A stretch of 64,000 nt of DNA from Anisakis pegreffii. Its lineage: Eukaryota > Nematoda > Chromadorea > Rhabditida > Anisakidae. Position numbers and translations under genes: made by a program. Below the pieces are notes generated by a model, which searched no databases, had not been told where the DNA came from, and worked only from the letters and a program-made list of their open reading frames with translations. Numbering within the stretch: the stretch's first letter is position 1; the number at the start of each line of letters is the position of its first letter. The stretch lies in assembly GCA_035041965.1 (NCBI GenBank), contig JAPYMA010000822.1, forward strand, positions 1 through 64,000, given 5' to 3'. Below are positions 1-11,000 of this stretch, in pieces.

Positions 1-689
1 CAAAAGTACAATGTATTGAGTAAACAACATCATAAAAAGAGTTGATCTCTGATCATTTATTTGACATTGCACTACTGAAACTGCTTCATCAAGGGGAAGA
101 CTAGAGTATGAACATGTAGTCTATTCTATGTAATGATAACTGATTACTTTGATAAGATACTGTTCATTGATATCATAATCATCCTGAATTAAGAAGAGGT
201 GCACGTGAAAGGCGATTGATGCAATTGAGACGTTCAATATCTTTAATTTCTATGCAGCCGAATCGCTCTGATGAGCAAATCGCATTCAAGCAATAAAATA
301 TCTAAGGATATGGAGAGCTTAAAGAAAACTGTGGAATAGATAAAATTATGTATTAATGCATGCATCTATCGATATGACTGTCAATATCCGAACAGAATAC
401 CGCAGAATATGATTTCTAAGATTTGAATAAAAAGTATGAGAGCACCATATGGGGGCAAATATGTTCCGATGCACTATTTCGATGCTTGATTAGGGCTGTG
501 TTGAAATTGCTTCAATAATTGGTCATTATCACCGTCTAATTAAACTCTATAACACAGAACATCAAAGAAAACCGACCTAAGAATATCAATCTCTTCTGTG
601 ATTTCCCTTTCAAAGAAGACCATATTCATTTAGATTCTACCAGTCTCACAAATGCACTGATATGAATATTTCATATTGTTCATGACAAT
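1..689. other. Non-coding stretch, nothing recognised
   Basis: AT-rich sequence without a convincing open frame, splice-bounded exon or RNA gene. Short phrases (for example TTCATATTGTTC near 665-735) recur and may be the worn edge of the repeat array that follows. Confidence 0.5.
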
Positions 690-2089
690 ATGAAACATTT
701 ATATTGCTCACCAATGTTCATATTGTTCACTGTTTCCTCAATTCTATAGGGATTACCATTTTCGAGTTCACCGTACCCTCAGCATTGCCCACTAACATGT
801 AGCTTTCTGTACACCATTACATTGCTCAGAATCTCAACTATAAGAATATTATATATTTTGTCGAGGAATAATGCTTAGTTGAGGAGATATAGCAATTTTC
901 ATGAAGCTATCTCAACAACAACCGCAAAGTCGCTCATTCATATAAAATCTATCGCTATTGATCAATTTCAATACGTGACTGTACCTGTATAGAAGTCACG
1001 ATCTTCAGGAAAACCGTCTTCACAGGTTTGCTCGTAAACATGTGAATTTCTTTTCACCTTCCGATCCAGCTGAACCTCTAGATTCAGAATATTATTAATA
1101 CTACTGAGCAATTTGGCTTAGCTGAAGTGAGAGAGATATTCTATTAATACTATCTCCAAGGTAATGAGTGTGCCAACGTCAACGCTACTGTATTCTCAAG
1201 TTTGCAGAGTTACACATGAATTTCTGTGCACCATTCGATCCATCTGAACCTCTTTATTCAGAAAGACATGTATTTTACTGAGCAAATCTGCTTTCTTGAA
1301 AAGATATGGTTATTTTTATAAAGCTATATCAATAACAAGAGCAAAGTCGCTCATTCACATGCATTCTATCACTGTAAATCAATATCAACACAATACTATT
1401 GCTCTATAAAGGTTACCATCTTTACCATCTTCAAGGTACCTGTATTCTCAAGCTTGCCTAGTAACATATGGATATTTTTTGCATCAATCGATCCAGCTGG
1501 ATCTCTTCATTCAGAGTTCATATATTTTGCTGACTATGAGGGATTTTGCTTTCCTGAGGAGCTATAGCCATTTACTTAGATCTATCTGAACTCGATAGCA
1601 CAGTCGCGCTCATTCATATAAATCGATCACTATTCAGCAATCAATACGTTCATATTAGCAATAGGTGGATTGCGATCTTCGAGCTAACCGTCTTCTCAGG
1701 TTTGCCCGTAAACATGCGAATTTCTTAACACCGTTCGATCCAGCAGAACCTCTAGATTCTGAATATTAAAAATTTTACTGAGCAATTTGGCCTTGTTGAG
1801 GAGATATAGGCATTTTATTAATAATATCTCGGGTGCCACCTTCAAGGCTACCGTCTTCTCAAGTTTGCCCAGTAACATATGGATTTTTTTGCATCCGTCG
1901 ATCCAACTGGATCTCCTCATTCAGTGTAACATATATTTTGCTGAGTGATTTTGCTTTGTTGACGAGCTATAGCCATTTAATTAGATCGATCTCAATTCGA
2001 TAGCGCACTCGCGCTCATTCATACAAATTGTTCACTATAGAGCAATCAATACGTTCATATAAGCAATAGGCGAATTGCGATCGTCGATT

Positions 2090-2445
2090 ATGCTTCAGAA
2101 CCGAGTGGAACAGGATTTTTCGGCTCGAGTGGTATGATTTTTGTGAAATTTGCAAAAAAATGACTCCATCGGCCGAAAATCCTGAAATGACGATTTTTGC
2201 GGTTTTGCGGTCTCGAGAGGCGAGTTTTTGTTGGCCGATCGGAATAGTTCTTGCGATATTCTTACTCAGATGGTGAAAGGCACCTCAAAGCCGTTTAGAT
2301 TGTCTCGAAATGCCAATCTGGAGTTGACATAAGATATCTCGAAAATCCCGATTTTGAGATCGTAAGGGGTACGTACGTATGCATGATCAGGGTTTTTTCG
2401 CGGAAAATTTTTTTGCTCCTTTTTCATTAATTTTGTACCCGTATC
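2090..2445. other. Insertion-like block inside the array
   Basis: In the copy at 1660-1710 the array runs GCGATCTTCGA directly into CTAACCGTCTTCTCAGGTTTGCC. In the copy starting near 2078 the same left side (GCGATCGTCGA) is followed by about 350 bp with no similarity to the array, and the right side resumes near 2447 with AAGTTTGCCCGG. The block is richer in CG dinucleotides than its surroundings. No terminal inverted repeat or coding frame was found, so its nature is unknown. Confidence 0.45.
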
Positions 2446-2560
2446 CCCAAGTTTGCCCGGCAAAAAATGAATTTCTTCGTTGCCATCTTCGAGTCTACCG
2501 TATTCTCAAGTTTGCCAAGTGACATATAAATTTCTGTGCATCATTCGATCCATCTAATCC

Positions 2561-2671
2561 TCTAGATTCTTACCTGGATTACCTGGATTGACCAGGCTAT
2601 CAAACGTATATAGCGTTGCTGGCCACAGTGCTAGCGTTTCCGTGCGCATTGTTGCTATCTAGATTCTTACC
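2561..2671. repeat. Short insertion bounded by a 14-bp direct repeat
   Basis: TCTAGATTCTTACC occurs at 2561-2574 and again at 2658-2671, bracketing 83 bp absent from other copies of the array. This looks like a target-site duplication or local slippage. The inserted part has no clear inverted ends. Confidence 0.45.
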
Positions 2672-2950
2672 CTCATATATTTTAATGTGGAGTTCGGCTG
2701 TTTCCTTAAAGCTATCGCAACGGACTCATTGGCGCTCATTCATGTTTATTGTATCCCTATTGATCAATGCATACATTATAGGATGACTTATAGGTTTACC
2801 TTTTCCAAGTCAACGGTACTCTCAGCTTTTCCCAGCAATACGTTACGTTAGTTTTTACACCCTGTCAGATTTTTTTGGGCAATTTTGCTGACTTTCTGAG
2901 GAATAGCTAATTTTCTGATGATTTGTTCTCATTAGCAGATCAATTAAAAA

Positions 2951-3794
2951 GGGATCCGTAAGATGCTATGAACTGAATTGGAAGTGTGATGGTATGCATC
3001 GTGACTACAACAGTACGATTACATGTCAACAAATAAAGATATTCGACATCCACTTTCTTGGTTGTTCCCTCACGTTTATCTGTCATCCCAACGTTTCCTG
3101 TTTGATGAACTTCGGTCGAGAGTTGATGAACTCTCGAGTGTTTTGTTGTTGTCTAAACTAGGTGTAAATAACAACTTAGGTGTAAAGCTGTCTCCTGAAA
3201 CATGTTCCTCCTCAGCCACTAAGAACTGATTTTCGACAGTAAGGAAATCTTATCGTTTTCTGATTCTTGTATTCTTAAATACTTTCACCAACACTTTGCA
3301 TTTAAGCTATGAGTAAGTTTTTTTCAAAATCTTCCTTATGTGCTTCTCAGAAAATCTTTGTTATTTAATGATCGTTATAAAATCTTTCTTACTTAGTAGT
3401 AGAGTAGTAATGAAATAATATTATGAAACAATGAACAGTTCCACTCAGGCAACGGCATAGGCTTGAACTACCTAGCAGCTGTACCTTCGATTCTCTGTTT
3501 TCAGGTTACTTCCTTGCATGCCCTTTGACTTGTTCGACCCACATCAAAATTTCAGATATGAAAGCATGCATTGATAACACACGTTCGACTATTCTGCCTT
3601 TCTGACAATTTTTGGCAACTGTTGCAGTCGTAATTGGATTGCGACCAGAAAACATCTGGTTCAGTAAATCAACTTTTGAGACTGGTTAAGCGAACTTGAG
3701 CGATTTATTAGAAGCATTCCAAATCACGGGTGCCATAACTGCAGTTAAACGCGAAGAATTTTGGATGGTCGTTATGAGGAGCATGTGAACTTTT
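2951..3794. other. Non-coding stretch, nothing recognised
   Basis: No domain-like translation and no phase-compatible exon chain. A 68-codon open frame near 3023 has no recognisable protein features and is within the length expected by chance in this base composition. Confidence 0.5.
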
Positions 3795-4895
3795 AAGGTT
3801 ACTTTCATAATAAGCTTAGAGCCCTTTTGCTGATAACGGGCGCCACTGCGCGCATGTACTTAGGTTACTGTTTTTTCCATGTGTAGATATGTAATTCGAA
3901 GTCAAATCAGGAGTATGCTTAAGCTTAGACTTACGTTTAACCCAGTGATGAGGCTAACGCATGGGCTTCGGCTTATGTGTGAAACGTATGAGCACACGAG
4001 CATCTGTGATGGCGTGGTGGCACCCGTTATCAGTAAAAGTACCAAGCTTAGTTATTGTGTGTACAGAGCAATGGTAAATGCTGGTATCGGGGCTTTTTCT
4101 GTGGACTCGTCTTTACCATATGTGAAGATGGGGAAAGGGATCTAAGTTCCATATTTCTGGTTGAGGTGTGCGGAAGCTGACATAAAAGATTCGGTTCCTC
4201 TATTTTTTGACGAGGATTGCAGGGACTGCTATTAAAAACCCAGGAGTTCATCTTGTGCATCTAAGCCAAATTTTAAGATGAATGCGTTTAAATTTTGCAA
4301 TGGTCCTTCACTTATTGTTAGTTACTGCAGCGAGTTATAATTTTGCACCTACTATTATAGTTATAACTCCCGTTATCTATATACACAGTAAGTTATTATA
4401 ATAGTTAGAACTTTATTATAATTTATAATTTTACAATTTTTTGCAACGATTTCTGCAAAATTTACCGGAAGCAAGAATCTGATGTTGTTTTCATATCGTT
4501 ATAAATCTTCCCCAGTGATATTTTTTGGCCTAAGCTCAGTGCAAGTATAAAAAAGTCATCTGACATGCACGAAAACACTGAGATCAGTTTTTGTCACACA
4601 CGCCTTAGTTTCTTCTTCAGGTGGCTAGCTGAAAAGAAATTTTGTTATTGTACAGATAACGGGCCACACCACACGCTCACAGGCAGGCGCAGAAACCAAA
4701 GCCCATGCGTTAGCCTTATCAGTGTACGAAGCGTAAGCCTAAGCGTATTCCTGCGTTGAGTTCGAATTGCACGACATTCATATGTAAGTAACACCGAAAA
4801 TGTTGAATGTGATAACTTAAGCGCATGCGTGCGGTGGTTTGGCCCGTTTTCTATAAAAGTGCCGAAATCTTATTACTTACCGTTTGTTATTATCG
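3795..4895. mobile_element. Fold-back element with long, diverged inverted arms
   Basis: The left arm (about 3795-4060) is the reverse complement of the right arm (about 4630-4895). The best block is a perfect 17-bp match, GGCTAACGCATGGGCTT at 3951-3967 against AAGCCCATGCGTTAGCC near 4699-4715. Matching continues outwards through CGGGC...GCGCATG...CTTA and inwards through CCCGTTATC. The centre is unpaired AT-rich DNA with no transposase frame, so this is a non-autonomous MITE or fold-back element. It ends just over 100 bp before the SEC3 start codon. Exact ends and target duplication could not be fixed by eye. Confidence 0.65.
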
Positions 4896-5011
4896 CATAG
4901 AAGCTTACTTGCTGATCATACTTAATTCAATTATTGCTTTGACAAGTACTCGTATTGACATCACTGAATATGGACGACGATTTGTGTGCGTAATCTTAGA
5001 GCACTGGCACA

Positions 5012-8000
5012 ATGCGAGCTATTGTATCCGATTTACAACGTGCCGTCTTTCAAGCCGATGACGAACGTCTTGTTGCAGTTGCAAATATCGTTAGAGCTGA
5101 CAACAAAAAGAAGAAAAAGCAACCTTCCTTTGTCTTACTGGTTGGTTGAGTTCAATTATAATTTATTTCTGCTTGTTTGTGTCATGTCCGTCATTTATGG
5201 ATGCACTAGTTGTGTGTATATCACGAGAATATTCAAATTATAAGCCAAACTGAATGCAGTTCAATAATGATCAGTTATGATGATTGAGAATACCTGCGAT
5301 AGAAGTAGCGATTTTTTTCGGCCACCCCTTTCTTTCACAATTCTTCTGAATTAATTTATTACAAAGAAACCCTTGCCCGGTCGGTGATTGTAAACATTAT
5401 ATGAAGGTCTATCAGTGCCAGAAATTATGTGTTTTAAATATGTGGCGTTAATAATCTTTTTTAGTAACTGTCGATCAACCTATCCAAGTTCGACTTTATT
5501 TCGTGAAAAATGAGAAGGAAGATATTTTCAAAAAGAAGGATCATTTTAGTCTTCGGGATGTTCGGACGGTTGATGGCATTAACCCGAGAAAGGTGTGTTG
5601 AATTCTCGTTCATTCACCTCAGGATTCATTGAAATAATTACGTTGTTATGAACTGGAAGGGATAAGATAATTGTTGCGTAATTTGTCAATTCCTATGAAC
5701 GTTTTTGATAGTGTTCTGAAGCAGAAATCAGTTATCTGTTGGCATGAACAGATAATTAGATATAAATCGAATCATAGCCTGGCTCAGCTCGGTATCATCA
5801 GTGACATTGGCACACCACTCGGCTTCGAGTTGAACTGTCCTCGCAAGCAAAACGTTCCCACTCACGCAACTTAGTGCCGGCCGAATGTCGAATAAACGAC
5901 CGTTTATGTCTCAGTTACAAAGGCTTTAACTTTCATTACCCCTCTCAACCATTCATTCGATTCTCTATCCCGTAGTTTCAGCCCTACCTTCAACCTCTCC
6001 ATCCTTTTTTGGGCCACTTCCACCATATTTTTCAGTTAAAGACTTTGTAAAATGTGCAAGGGAAAGGAAAATTAAGTGGGCAAGAAAAATTGCAACAATG
6101 GACACTAACAACTGGGCGAGGAGGTGCACACAGTGGCAACCTAGAATCGGAAAAAGAAATCGGGGTCGACCAAAAATGAGATGGCGAGACAATGTTTGCA
6201 AAATAGCCGGCCAAACATGGATGAGAAGAGCAGTGAACTGTGATAATAGTGATAAATGGAGTGATGACTTGAAGAGGTCTATGTACGAAACGTACAATAA
6301 CAACTGAGTAAATAAATAAATAGATATCTCAGTTAGGTAATTGATGTTCGATTGGTTTGGATTAATGGTTCATTTTAAGATGTTACCACAATTCGATCTA
6401 TCGATAGGTGATCATGTCTATAAATTATGTGCATCAACATCTGATGAAAAAGATGCCTTCATAAAACAATTGTACAAGGTGAGTGAATGAACTTTGAATG
6501 CTTGAACGTATTTGTTCTAGCGAATTTCGAAAATGTTTGTGAAGTTCATATTCAACTATTTATTTTTTAAGCAACTTTACATGAAGTATGAATCGTATCC
6601 AATATCGAATTTTTTCATTTTTTCTGATGTTCAACTCGCTTTTCATTAATGCTGTGGTAAACAGTGGTTCTCACAAAATTGGCTTTTGCATAATAGTTTT
6701 ATTGTTGGCAAGTACATGTAAGCGTACGTGTTGAGTGATGTCGGTGAGAGCATTTTAAACTTGTAACAATACGAATGCAAAACAATCTTTATCGTAGGTC
6801 AATGATTGATGATGAAGGTCATTTATTTTAGTTCGCTTCCAAGTATCTTCCAGTCCAAAAGCCCGATTTTGTGAATGTACCAATACCGGTTGATACGCCA
6901 AATGCAGTAGTTGCTGTCGAGCAGATGGAGGATGGTTCCGAAGAAAATTTCGCCGATTATCAGGTTTTTGAGAGGAATTTTAGTCACATATTGAAACTTC
7001 GCTTACAATTAGATAAACTAATGAACTGGAGGTAACCTTGTTATATTGTATAGTGATATGTACACGTTGATGACAAACAAAAGTTTTAGATAATTGAGCG
7101 AAAAACATGCCTTTTAAACCAAATGTTGATCCATATATATTTTTTCTGTATTTCAGCCAATTTCCGCGAAAGAAGAAGCTGATTTCCGGCGTTTATTGGC
7201 TCGTGCACAGTTGACTATCGGCGAAGCAGATAAATTTGCCGCTGTTCTTAGTGAACAACTTCAGCAACTCGATGGTGCTAACATACAGTCGATAATGGAT
7301 AGTGAAACGGCTGTGAATGATCTCATTGCATTAATTGATGCAGCATTATTAGAAACTGATCGTCTTGATGGACAATTGGATACGTTTGATAAACTTCTTT
7401 CTGTTAGTTATTTTATGGTTCTTGTCCGTGTTTTTCCGTTTCAATTTTGTTGATATTTCTATTGATCTTGATTCGATCTGTTATGCAGTAGTGAAATCCT
7501 GAGCAGTTAGTCTCATCGTTCAGACGGTAGTCTTGGGAAGAGGATCAGTAATAATATAGAAGTGAATTATGATTGTTTTGATGCTCTACAGCATGTCCGA
7601 GATAGTGTCGAATTGATCGAAGAGAAAGACAGTTTGGGCTGTGTTGAAAGGAAGAATACTCGAGTGCTGCGAGAGTATTTAGCTGAAATGTTAAATGTCA
7701 TTGATGTGGTCACTGATGAGCATATAAGAATGTTGCAGCAAGCTAAACTCTCCGATCCGACTAGGTGGGTTGATGATTCTATTTCATGATACTCTTCCAA
7801 TTATCATTCATTTGAGCTCTTGTTATCTCTGTGTACTGAAAACTACAGATTTGCTGATCGACATTTAAAGCAATCATAAGTTTAAGAGCAGTGCTTCCAT
7901 CAAACGGTGGAGGAAAGAACTCATCTGAGTCTGGAATTTAACTTTGTTTTATCATTTTAAGATTTATTTCGTAGAAATGTTACTAGTACAAAAATCATTT

Positions 8001-11000
8001 TGATGTTGCTTTTTTTGTTCAGTTAAATGCGTTTTGGACGTTGATGCATTTGTTATGCTAAATTTACTATCACTTTTGTAGCATAAGTCATTGCTGTGCA
8101 GCAGCTCGAGCTGTTCAAGTATTCAGTACGTCCAAAATCGACGCGTCTTTGCATATGATGTCTGCTTACAAGCAAAGATCCGAGCAACTTAATACATTAA
8201 CTGATGAATTCATTGAGAAGTTGATGGCGCATCTCTCTGCACTCTTTTATAATCTGGTAATCATTTCTCGCGCATTTTTACCTCAGTTTTGATCAACAAC
8301 ATTCTGTTATCTGCTTTCGCATGTTAACAATCTCTTCGAAGAATTTCATTTCAGCATTTTTTGAGTGGTCAAATAAATGAAAAGAAAGATTTTTCAAAAG
8401 ACTCTATGCGTAAGCAATTCGGATTTTGATGGTTCACCTCGTCGTGTTCCATTTAGCAATATTCGTGAACAAAAATACTCGAAATTGTTTATCTCAGAAC
8501 GAACTAACTGAAGCACCTGATTGGCATGAGGTGGCCTTGCGAAAGCAGTCTGAACGTTTTCATGCATTACGTCCATTTTCCGACTTAATTGCTTGGCTCA
8601 AGGTGACAAGACCAATCGCTTATGAATCCTCAGTTCAAGTAATAATTTTATTTATAAAACTTTTGTTCGATATTTGCCTGTCACGCTCGCACTGAGTCAT
8701 CATGATGATGTTGTTATTTCTTTCAGAGATACGTGCAGAACACGAAAGTTATATACAGAAAAGAATTCGAGCGATTCTTTGAAGTGATTCATAATGAGCT
8801 GAATAAGTTGGTGATATCAGAAAGGAGAGCAACAATCAAGAATTTTGATTCGTCAAAATCCTCTCTAGATCGTTCGTTTCGCGTCGAGCCGAAAGTTAAT
8901 CAAAAATCTTTGGTGAATGTGAGTTATTCAACATTCTCATATTAAAAGTCCTCAAAATAATAATTTTTATTGAGAACTTTCAGATGCCTTTTAGATTGTT
9001 TGAAGTTTCATTCATTTCATCTGGTTTTTTAATTATTTTTGAATCTCTCTAGTTTTCAGCTTCTTGAGATCGTATTAGGTGAAGTTGGTCCTGTCGTTGA
9101 ATCTGAACAAAAGTTTTGTGCTAGATTCTTCCATATGAGTGGTGATTTACTGGCCACTGTTGATGCACAGTCCACCTCGAGTGGTGAAAGTGGAGCAGGT
9201 CGTAGTGTTGAGAAACAGGTCGCTGATCAGGTCTGTTGTTTATATTCGTGGATATCGGTTTATTTTTTGAGTTTTATTTACGACCTTCATTCGTTACTGA
9301 AATTGTGAAATGTGTTCGACTGATCCTGTTATTCAACAAGCAGTAGTTGTGTAGTTTTTGTTGGTAACGTCGAAACGTTATTTCATCCGTACGCATTTCT
9401 ATTTCATACAGTTTGTCAGGAAATGATGTAATAGTTTTCCATTAACCGTGTTATGTGCTCGTTAGAGTGTTGAAAAATTTAACGCAGTTACAATGAATTA
9501 TGGTTCTAGATCAGCTTCTTCTGATAAATCACGAACGCATATAAACGCAATGCCGTTTAGATTCTATCAATCTGAGTACCACAAATACTAAGTAGCAACC
9601 TCATAACGCCTTTTTTTAGTGTTTTTAGTGGCCTGTTTTCCACTCTGAAATTTTTGAAGAAGGAAATTATCGACCTCAAAAGATCCCCTCTCCAAAGACT
9701 TGCAGGATGATTTTTTTTTTGTCAGATGCGCAATGTATTGACGCCCATTTTTGAACCGCTCCATCAACATCTGGATAAATTCATCAAGGCATGTTGCCGA
9801 TTACAGCCATCGTAAGTGTTTTATTTTTTTTCCGTCATGTTCTCAATTATGTGTACTTACCGGTGGTTGTTATGTTCAAAAATATTCCTTCATTTCGTAC
9901 TTATGAAGTGAACTCAATAATGCTGTGAAATATTTTCAACGCTCAATTAGTTTAGCATTGTATTTGTGTTGTTCGTTTTGCTGTCGAAAAAGGCACTGAC
10001 ATTGCAAGATGCGAGTTCGTATTTCTCGGTGATGGTATTCGGGCGCTTGGTTGTTCTTGTGAAAAGGCAGTTAGACATATTCATGGTACATTCTCGTTAA
10101 TCGTTGATTTATTTGAGCTCGCTAATCAGATCAGCCTAATATTGGTTCCTCTAAAACTGAAAGCAACAAGTTAGACTAGTGTTTTTAGTCAATATTGGAC
10201 GTTTGCTATGAAACTGATTGTTTGAATGGTCGGAAATTATTTTCTAAGTGCTCATATTGATTTTCGTGCCAGATCAAGCAGCAGTTTTCATCGTAATTCT
10301 TCCGATTAAATGTAATGATTCAATTCCTCTAACCGAATTTCGGTGTATAATCTTTTGGTTTTGCACTTTTCAAAGTGACAGTTAATGAATCATTTGGGGA
10401 GTTGGGAAATTAATGTTGATTTATGTCTGTTCAATTAACTTGATTTAAGCCTTCATCTTCCGTAATTAAAATTCTTTGTTTTAGTTTAATTTTATGTGGT
10501 CTTATATAATCAGCAAATCAGACTTTCTGTGCTCATGACAATCTAATTCCAGAAAGATTTTCTGTGTGCATGTTTCGTGTTTATAGCAGGTTCTCGGCGT
10601 TAGAAAAATAGATTGAAGAACAATATTTCAGTAAAGACTGTTTTTTTGTTGATTTTATGTTTGTGTGATGAAAAAAATGCTATAGGACAGCGAGGCGCAC
10701 TATTTGGCTGATGTAAAACTGTCAAAGAAAACACGTATCGGAGTGTTGGATAATTTGGATCATTTCAATGTGAGGACCTGTCGTTGTTGAATTGATTATT
10801 GTTTTTCTTCGTCTTATAACTCATCCTACGATGCACACTTATTTATGCCACTCAATCATCAAGTTAACAATTCATAGCATCTTACGAGAAAATTCAGTGG
10901 AACATGATGCATTTGGTCGAACTGATCAACACTTTCCTACGTACTAAAATTTTCTGGATAACTTTTTTCGAAAGCAACGACAGCAGTAATATCGCCGAAT

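Larger units (their letters stand above)
690..2950. repeat. Degenerate tandem (satellite-like) array
   Basis: Two sentence-like motifs alternate and recur with substitutions. One is built on TTTGCCC..GTAACATATG followed by CGATCCAGCTG and CCTCTAGATTCTGA; copies start near 1023, 1200, 1455, 1699, 1860 and 2507. The other is CGCTCATTCATATAAAT.C.ATC.CTAT, with copies near 931, 1351, 1609, 2013 and 2735. Spacing is irregular (about 160-420 bp), so this is an old, diverged array or higher-order repeat, not a fresh satellite. Open frames here are short and run through the repeat unit, so I call none as genes. Confidence 0.75.

Noticed and set aside
5671..5874. 67-codon plus-strand frame in SEC3 intron 2
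   Set aside because: Lies between two phase-matched SEC3 exons, has no domain features and a length expected by chance.
5965..6303. 112-codon minus-strand frame
   Set aside because: It is the antisense shadow of the LINE tail on the plus strand.
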